Assembly (NCBI RefSeq): GCF_001513965.1 | Contig: NZ_KQ948024.1 | Span: forward strand, 205,508-269,507 | Length of the DNA: 64,000 bases | Reading direction: 5' to 3' | DNA from: Streptomyces cellostaticus | GTDB lineage: Bacteria > Actinomycetota > Actinomycetes > Streptomycetales > Streptomycetaceae | The notes under the pieces: model-generated | The model's database searches: none | Seen by the model: the letters and a program-made list of their open reading frames with translations, nothing else | Told to the model about the DNA's origin: nothing | Position numbers and translations under genes: made by a program | Shown here: piece after piece, positions 51,295 to 60,769 of the stretch | Numbering within the stretch: position 1 is the first letter of the stretch | Layout of the letters: the number at the start of each line of letters is the position of its first letter

Positions 51295-51372
51295 GCACCG
51301 GGCTGCACCGACAGACACGGGACTGAGAGCCACCGGCCGCCACAGGCCGGTCGATGAGGGGACAAGCGGTAC

Positions 51373-52353
51373 ATGACCTGGCTGATCACCGGCGGCGCCG
51401 GATACATCGGGGCGCACGTCGTACGCGCGATGGCCGAGGCGGGCGAGCGGACGGTGGTCTACGACGACCTGTCCACCGGCGTCGCCGAGCGCGTGCCCCA
51501 GGAGGTGCCGCTGGTCGTGGGCTCCGTCCTGGACGGCGAGAAACTGGCCCGCACCCTCGCCGAGCACGAGGTCACCGGGGTCGTCCACCTCGCGGCGAAG
51601 AAGCAGGTGGGCGAGTCCGTGGACCTGCCGCTGCACTACTACCGGGAGAACGTGGAGGGCCTGCGCGTCCTGCTGGAGGCGGTGACGGCCGCGCAGGTGC
51701 CGTCGTTCCTGTTCTCGTCGTCGGCGGCGGTGTACGGCATGCCGGACGTGGACCTCGTGACCGAGGAGACCCCCTGTCTCCCCCTCTCCCCCTACGGCGA
51801 GACCAAGCTGGCCGGCGAGTGGCTGGTCCGCGCGACGGGCCGGGCGACGAGCCTGGCGACCGCGTCCCTGCGCTACTTCAACGTGGCGGGCGCGGCCACC
51901 CCCGCCCTGGCGGACACGGGCGTCTTCAACCTCGTCCCGATGGTCTTCGAGAAGCTCACCGAGGGCGCACCCCCGCGCATCTTCGGCGACGACTACCCGA
52001 CCCCCGACGGCACCTGTGTCCGCGACTACATCCACGTGGTCGACCTGGCCGAGGCCCATGTCACGGTCGCCCGCGCCCTGCGTTCCACTCCCGGCCACGA
52101 CCTGACCCTCAACATCGGCCGTGGGGAGGGCGTTTCGGTCCGCGAGATGATCGACCAGATCAACGCGGTCACCGGCTACGACCGTCCCCCCACCGTCACC
52201 CCGCGCCGCCCCGGCGACCCCGCCCGGGTCGTCGCCTCCGCCGACCGCATCGCCACGGAACTGGGCTGGACGGCGAAGTACGACGTCGAGGACATGATCA
52301 CCTCGGCCTGGGAGGGCTGGGTACGGCTGCACCCGGAGGCGGCACGGTCGTAA
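51373..52353 (+). CDS. galE: UDP-glucose 4-epimerase
   Basis: This 326-residue extended short-chain dehydrogenase interconverts UDP-glucose and UDP-galactose. It has the NAD-binding GGAGYIGAH motif at the N-terminus, the catalytic SSSAAVYG serine and the YGETK Tyr-Lys pair at about 140. The sugar-binding LRYFNVAGA and the typical DGTCVRDYIHVVDLAEAH follow. The ATG at 51373 follows GAGGGGAC. Its place inside a glycosyltransferase region suggests it supplies UDP-galactose (or UDP-GalNAc) for the wall polymer rather than serving galactose catabolism, since no galT or galK is nearby. Confidence 0.93.
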   Translation: MTWLITGGAGYIGAHVVRAMAEAGERTVVYDDLSTGVAERVPQEVPLVVGSVLDGEKLARTLAEHEVTGVVHLAAKKQVGESVDLPLHYYRENVEGLRVLLEAVTAAQVPSFLFSSSAAVYGMPDVDLVTEETPCLPLSPYGETKLAGEWLVRATGRATSLATASLRYFNVAGAATPALADTGVFNLVPMVFEKLTEGAPPRIFGDDYPTPDGTCVRDYIHVVDLAEAHVTVARALRSTPGHDLTLNIGRGEGVSVREMIDQINAVTGYDRPPTVTPRRPGDPARVVASADRIATELGWTAKYDVEDMITSAWEGWVRLHPEAARS

Positions 52354-52443
52354 CCTCGGCGGAGGGCACGTCGCCCGGACAGCCGCCGTTGCGGTGCGGG
52401 CCGTCCCCGACTGCGGACACCTTGTGGCCGCTCGCGCAGTTCC

Positions 52444-52467
52444 CCGCGCCCCTTCGGGGGCGCGGGC
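52444..52467. terminator. Terminator between galE and tetR
   Basis: Ten-base arms CCCGCGCCCC and GGGGCGCGGG with a TTCG tetraloop lie between the convergent galE and tetR genes. It is the same sequence class as the hairpin at 59105. Confidence 0.8.
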
Positions 52468-52507
52468 GAGCGAAACTCACCCCCGCCCAGGCACAGCACC
52501 GCGGCCC

Positions 52508-53134
52508 TCACAACGCCTTCAGCGCACCCGCCGTAGCCCGGGCCAGGCTCTCCAGATACCCCTTGGGCAGCTTCGGGGTGCGGATCACCACCGAGCGCCA
52601 GTACAGCGGGCCGGAGATCAGGTCCAGGGCCAGGTCGGGGTCGACGCCGGACCGGACCTCGCCCCGCTGTTCCGCCGCCGCCACGATCTTGCTGGCAACC
52701 CCCTCCTGCCCGTCCCGCAGCGCCTTCTGCATGGCCTCGGCGATATCGGGATTGCGGGCCGCCTCCGCCTGGAGGTCGGGGATGATCTGCGAGGCGACGG
52801 GGTGGCGCAGGGCGCGGGACGTCACCTCGTACAACAGTCGCAGGTCACCCTCCAGGGAGCCCGTGTCGGGCACCGGCAGGCCCAGCACCGCCATCGCCGA
52901 CACCACGTCCAGCACCAGGTGCAGCTTGGAGCGCCAGCGGCGGTACACCGCCGTCTTGCCGACGCCCGCCCGGCGCGCGATGCCCTCGATGGACATACGG
53001 GCGTAGCCGACGGCCGCCAGTTCCTCGAAGACGGCCGCGCGGATGGCCTCGGTCACGTCCTCCCGGAGCACGGCGGCCCCGGCGGGGGCCCGTCGGCGCG
53101 CGCGCTTCGGGGCCTCGTCGGCGTTCGTCGTCAT
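52508..53134 (-). CDS. TetR-family regulator next to the polysaccharide exporter
   Basis: This 208-residue protein has a TetR HTH at about 28-75 (IRAAVFEELAAVGYARMSIEGIARRAGVGKTAVYRRWRSK) and a C-terminal helical domain of the TetR_C type (PDLALDLISGPLYWRSVV). The start is the ATG at 53132-53134. It is divergent from the ABC exporter genes and between them lie two 24-base direct repeats that are probable binding sites. It likely represses itself and possibly the exporter. Ligand unknown. Confidence 0.87.
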   Translation of the reverse strand: MTTNADEAPKRARRRAPAGAAVLREDVTEAIRAAVFEELAAVGYARMSIEGIARRAGVGKTAVYRRWRSKLHLVLDVVSAMAVLGLPVPDTGSLEGDLRLLYEVTSRALRHPVASQIIPDLQAEAARNPDIAEAMQKALRDGQEGVASKIVAAAEQRGEVRSGVDPDLALDLISGPLYWRSVVIRTPKLPKGYLESLARATAGALKAL

Positions 53135-53155
53135 GCGGACCAGCATAGGGCGTTA

Positions 53156-53227
53156 CGACGAAACGGTTGCGTCCCGACGGTCGATGGTTCTACGCTCACG
53201 TTGCGACGATACGGTCCCGTCCCGACG
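53156..53227. promoter_or_regulatory. Two 24-bp direct repeats in the tetR-tagG gap
   Basis: The sequences at 53156-53179 and 53204-53227 agree at 21 of 24 positions and share CGACG...ACGGT..CGTCCCGACG. They are 48 bases apart, so they would lie on similar DNA faces. They are probable TetR operators controlling both directions. Confidence 0.65.
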
Positions 53228-53335
53228 TAAGAGAACATGAAGAGAAGCGTAAGGAAACGCCGGACGACGGACGAGGCCCGCTCAGCCCCGGCGGCAGCCG
53301 GTCGCCCCCCCTCCCCCCGAGCGAAAGCAGCGGAT

Positions 53336-54250
53336 GTGAGCCAGGTCCTCCACACACCGCCCCCCACCCAGGTCCCGGCCGACGACGACCTCGCGGCGCT
53401 GGCCGCCCGGCACGGTCTCTCCGTCAGCGGCGCCCGCCCCTCCCTGCCGGAGTACGTCCGCCAGCTCTGGGCCCGCCGCCACTTCATCACCGCCTTCGCC
53501 ACCGCCAAGCTCACCGCCCAGTACAGCCAGGCGAAGCTCGGCCAGGTCTGGCAGGTCATGACCCCGCTGCTGAACGCGGCGGTCTACTACTTCATCTTCG
53601 GTGTGCTGCTGGGCACCAAGCAGCACGTGCCGGACTACATCCCGTTCCTGGTCACGGGCGTGTTCATCTGGACGTTCACGCAGAGCTCGATCATGGCCGG
53701 CACCCGGGCGATCTCCGGCAACCTCGGCCTGGTCCGCGCCCTGCACTTCCCGCGCGCCGCGCTGCCGATCTCCTTCGCACTCCAGCAGCTCCAGCAACTG
53801 CTGTTCTCGATGGGCGCGCTGATCGTCATCCTGCTCTGCTTCGGCGTGCCGGTCGCCGCCTCCTGGCTGCTGGCGATCCCGGCCCTGATCCTGCAGTCCA
53901 CGTTCAACACCGGCGTGTCGATGATCATGGCGCGGATGGGCGCGAAGACCCCGGACATCGCCCAGCTGATGCCGTTCGTGCTGCGCACCTGGATGTACGT
54001 GTCCGGCGTGATGTGGAGCATCGGCAAGCTCACCAAGAAGGACCACCTGCCGCACATCGTTTTCGTCCTGCTGGAGAACAATCCGGCCGCCGTGTACATC
54101 GACCTGATGCGGTTCGCGCTGATCGACAGCTTCCACTCCAAGCAGCTGCCCCCGCACGTGTGGGCGGTGGCCGCCGGCTGGGCGCTGCTCGCCGGGATCG
54201 GCGGCTTCATCTACTTCTGGAAGGCTGAGGAGACGTACGGCCGTGGCTGA
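53336..54250 (+). CDS. Wall-polymer ABC exporter permease (TagG/Wzm-like)
   Basis: This 304-residue ABC-2-type permease has six predicted helices. A cytoplasmic N-terminus ends in LPEYVRQLWARRHFITAFAT and KLTAQYSQAKLGQVWQVMTP, the amphipathic gate region typical of TagG/Wzm proteins. With the ATPase encoded next it exports a lipid-linked cell-wall polymer. I favour the GTG at 53336 (MSQVLHTPPP) because the earlier in-frame segment from ATG 53237 looks non-coding, but that start would bring the gene closer to the operators. It overlaps the ATPase gene by 8 bases. Confidence 0.85.
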   Translation: MSQVLHTPPPTQVPADDDLAALAARHGLSVSGARPSLPEYVRQLWARRHFITAFATAKLTAQYSQAKLGQVWQVMTPLLNAAVYYFIFGVLLGTKQHVPDYIPFLVTGVFIWTFTQSSIMAGTRAISGNLGLVRALHFPRAALPISFALQQLQQLLFSMGALIVILLCFGVPVAASWLLAIPALILQSTFNTGVSMIMARMGAKTPDIAQLMPFVLRTWMYVSGVMWSIGKLTKKDHLPHIVFVLLENNPAAVYIDLMRFALIDSFHSKQLPPHVWAVAAGWALLAGIGGFIYFWKAEETYGRG

Positions 54251-55109
54251 CAACGCGAACGAGCAGATCCCCACCGTCGTCGCCGACAACGTCGACATCG
54301 TCTACCGGGTCAACGGCACCGGCGCGGGCCGCGGCTCCGCCACCGCCGCCCTCAACCGCATCCTGCGCCGCAAGCAGGCCGAGCAGGCGGCCGGCGTGCG
54401 CAAGGTGCACGCGGTGAAGAAGGTCTCGTTCATCGCCTACAAGGGCGAGGCGATCGGGCTCATCGGCACGAACGGTTCCGGCAAGTCGACGCTGCTCAAG
54501 GCGGTCGCCGGGCTGCTCCCGGTGGAGAACGGCCACATCTACACCCACGGCCAGCCCTCGCTGCTCGGCGTCAACGCGGCCCTGATGAACGACCTGACGG
54601 GCGAGCGCAACGTCTACCTCGGCGGCCTCGCCATGGGCATGTCCCGCGAGCAGGTCAAGGAGCGCTACCAGGACATCGTCGACTTCTCCGGGATCAACGA
54701 GAAGGGCGACTTCATCACCCTGCCGATGCGGACGTACTCCTCCGGCATGGCCGCCCGGCTGCGCTTCTCCATCGCCGCCGCCAAGGACCACGACGTCCTG
54801 CTGATCGACGAGGCCCTCGCCACCGGTGACCGCAAGTTCCAGGTGCGCTCCGAGGAGCGGATCCGTGAGCTGCGGCAGCACGCGGGCACCGTCTTCCTGG
54901 TCAGCCACAACAACAAGTCGATCCGCGACACCTGCGAGCGGGTCCTGTGGCTGGAGCGCGGCGAGCTGCGCATGGACGGGCCGACCGAGGACGTCCTGAA
55001 GGAGTACGAGGCCTTCACCGGCGACAAGAGCGACAAAACGGCGAAGAAGACGACGCCGAAGCAGACGCCAGCGAAACCGGAGGCGTCCAAAGTGCCTCTT
55101 CCTTCATGA
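54243..55109 (+). CDS. Wall-polymer ABC exporter ATPase (TagH/Wzt-like)
   Basis: This 288-residue ATPase has Walker A GTNGSGKS at 75-82, a TagH/Wzt-type Q-loop region (GVNAALMNDLTGERNVYLGG), the signature YSSGMAARLRFSIA and Walker B VLLIDEALATGD. A short Lys/Thr/Pro-rich tail ends the protein. It has no C-terminal carbohydrate-binding domain, so it probably exports polymer without recognising a modified end. The GTG start at 54243 overlaps the permease stop. It is followed, after 100 bases, by the fourth GT2-TagF gene. Confidence 0.92.
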   Translation: MADNANEQIPTVVADNVDIVYRVNGTGAGRGSATAALNRILRRKQAEQAAGVRKVHAVKKVSFIAYKGEAIGLIGTNGSGKSTLLKAVAGLLPVENGHIYTHGQPSLLGVNAALMNDLTGERNVYLGGLAMGMSREQVKERYQDIVDFSGINEKGDFITLPMRTYSSGMAARLRFSIAAAKDHDVLLIDEALATGDRKFQVRSEERIRELRQHAGTVFLVSHNNKSIRDTCERVLWLERGELRMDGPTEDVLKEYEAFTGDKSDKTAKKTTPKQTPAKPEASKVPLPS

Positions 55110-55209
55110 GCCCTGCTCTTACCCCAAGCGTGTTATCCCTTTCATACCTCTAGTGACAGTATGTTATGAAGGGTTCCCCGCGACGACGAGCCTAAGGAGT
55201 CCCCCTGCG

Positions 55210-57405
55210 ATGCCCCAACTCAGCATCATCGTCTACGGGCCGAACGCCCAGGGGCATCTGACCGAACTACTCGACTCGCTGGAAGCCCGGCCGCTCCCGG
55301 ACGCCGAGGTGATCGTCGCCGCGGTCGGCGACTGGGCGCGGGAGACGGCCGAGGGCCACTCCCCCGAGACGGTCGTGGTGCCCCTGCCGGACAGCACCGG
55401 TGACGCGGCGGCCCGGGCGGCGGGAGCCGCGCGGGCGTCCGGCCGCTGGCTGCACTTCGTGCACGCCAAGGACGGCCTGCCCGCCGGAGCGTCCCGGCTG
55501 ATCGCCGAGCGGACCGCCGAACTGGACGACACGGTCGACATCCTCCTCCTCGACCACGTCGCCACCACCTGGCAGACCTCCGCGACCCCCTCCCGTGACG
55601 GCCGCCTCCTGGCCGGCGCCGGCCGCGCCGACCTGGCCCTGAACGACGCGGCCGACCTGCTGCGCCTCACCCCGCTGCTCGGCAACCGCGCCCTGCGCAC
55701 CGCGTTCTGGCGGGCGCACGAGGAGCAGCTCACCACCGACGACGAGCCGTACGCCGCCCACACGGCCCTGCTGCAGGCCGACCGCGTCGCCTGCCTGAAC
55801 CAGGCGGCTTACGAGGACCGCAGGCTGCGCCCCGAGAGCCTGCCGCAGCTCTCCCCCGAGGACCGGTTCGCACTCATCGACCGGTACGAGTCGCTGCTCC
55901 CGCTCGCCGGGGACCGCCGCGCCGCCCGTGCGGTGCTGTACGACCTGATGGTCCGCGACCTGGTGCGCACCTTCGCCGGCGAGGACCTGCCCGACCTGGT
56001 GGCCCGCGAGTTCTTCCGCCGCGCCTCCCTGGCCGCGGTCCGCTGGCGCCCCGAGGGCCACCAGCGCCCGGCCGGGCTCGAGGGCGTCCGGCACGCCCTG
56101 CTCGAAGAGGGCGCCTACACCAAGTACCGCGCCTTCCAGGCCGCCAACCGCAGCCGCCGCGCCGCCAGGAAGGCCGTACGCACCCGCAAGCGCCAGGTCG
56201 GCGCGAAGCTCCGCGACCAGCAGTACCGCAGGGCGCTCAGCCGCCCGGTCGACCCGAACCTGGCCGTGTTCGAGGCCTATTGGGAGCGCGGGGTCTCCTG
56301 CAACCCGGCCGCGATCGCCGCCAAGCTCGCCGAACTCGCCCCGCACATCCACAGGGTGTGGGTGGTGAACAAGGAGAACGCGGCCCTCCTGCCGCCCGGC
56401 ACCGACCATGTGATCCCCGGCACCCGCCGCTACTGGGAGACGCTGGCCACCGCCAAGTACCTGACGAACAACGTCAACTTCCCCAACGCGGTGGTCAAAC
56501 GCCCCGACGCGATCCACCTCCAGACCCACCACGGCACCCCCCTCAAGCGCATGGGCCTGGACCAGATGGAGCACCCGGCCGCCGCCAAGGGCCTGGACTT
56601 CGCCGCGCTGCTGGGCCGCATCGACAAGTGGGACTACAGCGTCAGCGCCAACAGCCACTCCACCCGTATGTGGGAGCGCGCCTACCCGGCCCGCTACACC
56701 TCCCTGGACTACGGCTATCCGCGCAACGACGTCTTCTACTCCGCCACGGCGGCCGACGTCCGCGCGGCCCGCGAGCGCCTCGGCATCGCCCCCGGCAAGA
56801 AGGCCGTCCTCTACGCCCCCACCCACCGCGACTACGAGGCCGGCTTCACCCCCCGCCTCGACCTCGCCGCCCTGACCGACCGCCTCGGCGAGGACACCGT
56901 CCTGCTGGTGCGCGCCCACTACTTCTACGGCGGTGCCACCTCCCCGCTGACCGGCCTGCGCCGCTCCGGCCGGATCATCGACGTCTCCTCCTACGACCCC
57001 GTCGAGGAGCTGTGCCTGGCCGCCGACGCGCTGGTCACGGACTACTCGTCGATCATGTTCGACTACGCCAACCTCGACCGCCCGATCGTCGTCTACGCCG
57101 ACGACTGGGAGACGTACCGGACCACCCGGGGCGTCTACTTCGACCTGATGACCGAGGCGCCGGGCCAGGTGGCCCGCACCCAGGAGGAACTGGCGGAGAT
57201 CTTCCTCTCGGGCGCCTGGCGCGACGAGAGCGCGGCGAAGGCGCGGACCGCGTTCCGTCGCCGGTTCTGCGAGTACGACGACGGACGCGCCGCCGAGCGG
57301 GTCGTACGACGGGTCTTCCTCGGCGAACCCGAGGAGGCACTGCCCCCGGTCCTGCCGCTCGACGAACGCACCCCCGCCCCGACCCCCGAGGAGGCCACGG
57401 CATGA
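55210..57405 (+). CDS. TagF-like polymerase with degenerate GT2 domain, fourth paralog
   Basis: This 731-residue protein has the GT2-TagF layout, but the GT2 half has lost its catalytic motifs: the first aspartate motif reads VAAVGDWARE and the DxD position is H85-A-K-D (FVHAKDGLP) instead of DSDD. The TagF half is complete (QTHHGTPLKRMG, YGYPRNDVFY, YAPTHRDYE, TDYSSIMFDYANLDRPI). It probably only carries out phosphodiester polymerisation, with the N-terminal domain as a structural or binding unit. AAGGAG precedes the ATG at 55210. It is coupled to the next GT2 gene by ATGA and follows the exporter, which suggests it acts at the export complex. Confidence 0.87.
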   Translation: MPQLSIIVYGPNAQGHLTELLDSLEARPLPDAEVIVAAVGDWARETAEGHSPETVVVPLPDSTGDAAARAAGAARASGRWLHFVHAKDGLPAGASRLIAERTAELDDTVDILLLDHVATTWQTSATPSRDGRLLAGAGRADLALNDAADLLRLTPLLGNRALRTAFWRAHEEQLTTDDEPYAAHTALLQADRVACLNQAAYEDRRLRPESLPQLSPEDRFALIDRYESLLPLAGDRRAARAVLYDLMVRDLVRTFAGEDLPDLVAREFFRRASLAAVRWRPEGHQRPAGLEGVRHALLEEGAYTKYRAFQAANRSRRAARKAVRTRKRQVGAKLRDQQYRRALSRPVDPNLAVFEAYWERGVSCNPAAIAAKLAELAPHIHRVWVVNKENAALLPPGTDHVIPGTRRYWETLATAKYLTNNVNFPNAVVKRPDAIHLQTHHGTPLKRMGLDQMEHPAAAKGLDFAALLGRIDKWDYSVSANSHSTRMWERAYPARYTSLDYGYPRNDVFYSATAADVRAARERLGIAPGKKAVLYAPTHRDYEAGFTPRLDLAALTDRLGEDTVLLVRAHYFYGGATSPLTGLRRSGRIIDVSSYDPVEELCLAADALVTDYSSIMFDYANLDRPIVVYADDWETYRTTRGVYFDLMTEAPGQVARTQEELAEIFLSGAWRDESAAKARTAFRRRFCEYDDGRAAERVVRRVFLGEPEEALPPVLPLDERTPAPTPEEATA

Positions 57406-59081
57406 CGACCACGTCGACCACGACCCCCGACGTCACGGTCACCGTGATCGTCTTCAACGACGCGGCCCGGCTCCCGCGGGCGGTCGCCTCGGCGCTCGCG
57501 CAGACACACGCGAACATCGAGATCATCATCAGCGACGACCACTCGACGGACGACACACCGACGGTGGCGCGTCAGCTGGAGGCGCAGGACGACCGCATCC
57601 GCTATCTCCGCCTCCCGGAGAACAGCGGCGGCTGCAGCGCCCCGCGCAACCGGGCCATCGAGATCGCCCGGGCGCCGTACCTGATGTTCCTCGACAGCGA
57701 CGACGAACTCCCGCCCCGAGCAGTCGAGTCACTGCTCGCCGCGCACCGCGAGCGCGAGGTGGACTTCACCATGGGCGCGGTCCACCGCGTCCGGGTGGAC
57801 AACGGCCGCCGCACGACGTGGATGCCGCACCTGTTCGCCGAGCGCCGCACGGTGGAGGGCATCGAGACGGACCCCCGTCTGCTGTTCGAGCCCCTGTCGA
57901 CGAACAAGATGTACACCCGCTCCTTCCTGAACAGCCACGAGCTCCGCTTCCCGGAGGGCGTCCACTACGAGGACCAACTGTTCTCGGCGCAGGCGTACTG
58001 TCTGGCGAAGGCGTTCACGATCATCCCGGACCCGGTGTACGTCTGGTACATCGAGCCGTTCGCGGCAGCGGACTCGGCCACGATCTCCAACCAGCGGCAC
58101 AAGATCTCCAACGTCCAGGACCGCATCCGCGTGCACCGCATGATCGACGAGTTCCTGGCGGAGCACGGGCCCGCCGGGCTGCGGGAGCACAAGGACTACA
58201 AGTTCCTCAAGCACGACTTCAGGCTGTACGCGGGTGACCTGCCCTACCGGGACGAGGAGTGGCTGCGCTCCTTCGCGGACATCATGAACCCCTACCTGGA
58301 CACCCTGTCTCCCGACGCATACGCCCGTCTGCCCCGCCCGGAACGGGTGATCGTCCAGCTCCTGCGCGACGGCCGCCTGTCCGACGCCCGGCTGGCGGCG
58401 CGGGGCCTGGGCCACGGGGTGGCACCGAGGCACGTCACCGCCGACGACTCCGGCGCCACGTACTGGGGCGACACCGTGCCCTCCGGCGAACAGGCCCGCC
58501 GCGAACTCGACGTCCGTGACCTCGAGCTGGACACCCGCCCGTTCCCCAGCGCCCACTTCCGCCACGAGATCACCGAGCTGACCCCGGGCCCCGGGGCCTC
58601 CCTCACCCTCGCGATCCGCACCTACGACCCCGGCCTGCGGCTTCCGGTGGGGCCGCAGCGCGCCAGTGTGGTGCTGGCCCCTTCCCGGCGCCGGATGACG
58701 GTCCCGTTCCGCCTGGATCCGGTCCGCCCCGGCGTCTTCGAGGGCCGCGTCCGGCTCGACCTGGCGACGGCGGCGCTTCCCGTGCAGGGCTTCGACGGAG
58801 TACGCCACCCGTTGCTCCGCCTGGAACAGCAGGGCCTCGTCCACTCCGGTCTGCTGCTGGCGCCCCTCGACTTCCAGGCCGTCACGGCCCGCATCGACTA
58901 CCGCTCCGGCGCCACCCCGCACGACGTCACCATCGAGCCGGAGGGCCGCAACCCCGGCCGCCTGCAGATCCGCTGGCGCCCGGTGGGAGTCACGGCCCGC
59001 GTCATCCGCCCGGTGGTACAGAAGGTGGCCCGCCCGAAAGTCCGCAACGCTGCGCGGCTTGTGGCGAGTGTGCTGAGGTAA
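57402..59081 (+). CDS. GT2 glycosyltransferase with C-terminal beta domain
   Basis: This 559-residue protein has an intact GT2 domain (VTVTVIVFNDAARLPRAVAS, ISDDHSTDDTP, DxD motif FLDSDDELPP, EDQLFSAQAYCLAKAF). A helical part and a C-terminal beta-rich region (about 395-510) follow, then a basic amphipathic tail (PVVQKVARPKVRNAARLVAS) that could bind the membrane. It has the same architecture as the protein at 49684-51294. It overlaps the fourth TagF gene by ATGA. Together with exporter and TagF it forms one likely operon ending at a strong terminator. Confidence 0.85.
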   Translation: MTTTSTTTPDVTVTVIVFNDAARLPRAVASALAQTHANIEIIISDDHSTDDTPTVARQLEAQDDRIRYLRLPENSGGCSAPRNRAIEIARAPYLMFLDSDDELPPRAVESLLAAHREREVDFTMGAVHRVRVDNGRRTTWMPHLFAERRTVEGIETDPRLLFEPLSTNKMYTRSFLNSHELRFPEGVHYEDQLFSAQAYCLAKAFTIIPDPVYVWYIEPFAAADSATISNQRHKISNVQDRIRVHRMIDEFLAEHGPAGLREHKDYKFLKHDFRLYAGDLPYRDEEWLRSFADIMNPYLDTLSPDAYARLPRPERVIVQLLRDGRLSDARLAARGLGHGVAPRHVTADDSGATYWGDTVPSGEQARRELDVRDLELDTRPFPSAHFRHEITELTPGPGASLTLAIRTYDPGLRLPVGPQRASVVLAPSRRRMTVPFRLDPVRPGVFEGRVRLDLATAALPVQGFDGVRHPLLRLEQQGLVHSGLLLAPLDFQAVTARIDYRSGATPHDVTIEPEGRNPGRLQIRWRPVGVTARVIRPVVQKVARPKVRNAARLVASVLR

Positions 59082-59104
59082 TAACCCGGGCCGCTGCTCA
59101 ACTG

Positions 59105-59142
59105 GGGGCGCGGGGAGCTGATCACACAGCTCCCCGCGCCCC
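59105..59142 (+). terminator. Strong terminator of the exporter-polymerase operon
   Basis: Perfect 15-base arms (59105-59119 and 59128-59142) with an 8-base loop are followed by TTT, 23 bases after the GT2 stop. The remainder to 59293 holds only another GC-rich inverted repeat near 59178-59204. Confidence 0.9.
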
Positions 59143-59293
59143 TTTGGCGCGCGTGGAAACTGCGGGCAGTCGTGCCTCCCCCAGTGCCTTAAGGGCCTGG
59201 GGGACCCCCAGGGCGGCACGGGTGGGCGCAGCGGCACCCGGCCGGCGCCGGCAAGCGACCCCACCCCCGCCCAGCCGCAGCACCGGGCAACGG

Positions 59294-60769
59294 TCAACGC
59301 GCCACCCGGTACAGCACCTGCTCACCCGGCCCAGTAGCCACCTGCCGCAGCCCTGGCTCCGCCAACCCCTTCGCACCCACGACCCACTGCACGCGGTATT
59401 CACGCACTATGGCCCGCCGCACCTCAGCCGACGTACCCGCCGCGAAGTACCGCGTCACCGCCGCATCCCGCCTGGCCTCGTCCGGCAAGAACAGATCGGG
59501 ATACCCGGGCGCCACGGTGTACGGTCCGTACGCGGGAATCTGCCGCGCCGGCATCGTACGGGCCATCACGACATCCCCGTACTTCACCCACGGGGTGATC
59601 CACTGGTACCCCACCCACGGCTCCCGGTACTTCGCCGAGACCGCACCGGGCAGCGCATCCCGCCCGACCACATACCCGAGCGTCCCCACCTGCGTCCACG
59701 CCCCCACAGCCAGCGCAGCGCCGAGCACACACGCCCAGCCGGTCCGCACCGCCCGCTTCCCCGCCGACACGACCTCCAGCGCGGCCGCGAGCTGGGCCGG
59801 GATCAGTGCGGCGGGCAGGGCGCGGCCCCACGAGTAGTGCCCGGTCAGCCCGCCCGCGGCGAACATCAGCGCGCCGAGGAGGAAGAAGAGGACCAGGGGG
59901 TCCCAGCGGTCCCGCCGCCAGCGCATGCCCAGGGCCGCGACCCCGAGCAGGACCAGCCCGAACCGCCCGGCCAGGTCGTCGTACAGCGGCCGGTGGATCG
60001 CCTCGAGGTCCGTGCCCGCGGAGAAGAGCGCGAAGAAGTCGTAGTAGGGCCAGAGCCAGAGCAGGACCACGCCCACGGCCAGTGCGGCGCCGAGCCGCAG
60101 CAGCACCTCTCGGCCCGGCCGCGCGGCGATCACCATGGCCAGCGCGCCGAGTGACGCGACGACCCCGGTGAACTGGTGGCACAGCAGGATCAGCGCCCAC
60201 AGCAGGCCGAGCCCGAGCCACTTCTCCCAGCCGGTCTCGTCCCGCAGTGCCCGGGTGAGCCACGCCCAGAAGTGGAAGGAGAGGCCGAGCGCGAACACGC
60301 TGGGGTACGACACCGTCAGCGCGAGCGAGTTGAGGCCGAGGAAGCCGCTCCAGCTGAACAGGAGCGGGCCCCACAGGAAGACCAGGCTCAGCAGGGCCAG
60401 GGCGGGCGCGGCACGGTGGGCGCTCAGCGTGCGGACGTACCGCCACACACCGGTGACCAGCAGCCCGAGCGCCACGAGCGCGCCGATCCGCAGCACGACG
60501 AAGACGGAGAGGCCGGTGAGCTTGGCGAGGCAGCCGAGCACCAGCATCCACGGCGAGTAGTACGGGCTCGGCGTGTCGGCGTCGACCAGCGGGTTGCCGG
60601 GGTGCAGCAGGCTGTGCCGCAGCCGTTGCACGGTCGCCGCGTGCATGCCGAGATCGCCCGCCCAGGGCAGGCGGACGATCACCAGGAGCAGAAGGACGAG
60701 TACGAGCGCGGCGGCTGCCTGGGGCAGCGCCCGGCCGGCGCTCGCGGTGCTAGGCGGGGCGGCGCGCAT
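59294..60769 (-). CDS. Large GT-C-like membrane protein, putative glycosyltransferase
   Basis: This 491-residue protein has about ten to eleven membrane helices and a C-terminal soluble region of about 110 residues (from WVGYQWITPWVKYGDVVMAR). The first outer loop (LGMHAATVQRLRHSLLHPGN, PLVDADTPSPYYSPWMLVLG) has the acidic residues expected of GT-C transferases. I cannot name a family with certainty. The start is the ATG at 60767-60769, overlapping the end of the gtrA-like gene by 20 bases, so the two are coupled. It likely acts with GtrA to add lipid-linked sugars to an outer glycan. Confidence 0.7.
   Translation of the reverse strand: MRAAPPSTASAGRALPQAAAALVLVLLLLVIVRLPWAGDLGMHAATVQRLRHSLLHPGNPLVDADTPSPYYSPWMLVLGCLAKLTGLSVFVVLRIGALVALGLLVTGVWRYVRTLSAHRAAPALALLSLVFLWGPLLFSWSGFLGLNSLALTVSYPSVFALGLSFHFWAWLTRALRDETGWEKWLGLGLLWALILLCHQFTGVVASLGALAMVIAARPGREVLLRLGAALAVGVVLLWLWPYYDFFALFSAGTDLEAIHRPLYDDLAGRFGLVLLGVAALGMRWRRDRWDPLVLFFLLGALMFAAGGLTGHYSWGRALPAALIPAQLAAALEVVSAGKRAVRTGWACVLGAALAVGAWTQVGTLGYVVGRDALPGAVSAKYREPWVGYQWITPWVKYGDVVMARTMPARQIPAYGPYTVAPGYPDLFLPDEARRDAAVTRYFAAGTSAEVRRAIVREYRVQWVVGAKGLAEPGLRQVATGPGEQVLYRVAR

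Noticed and set aside
59178..59204. GC-rich inverted repeat considered as a mobile repeat element
   Set aside because: No target duplication or ends can be seen and similar hairpins are common intergenic sequences in Streptomyces.
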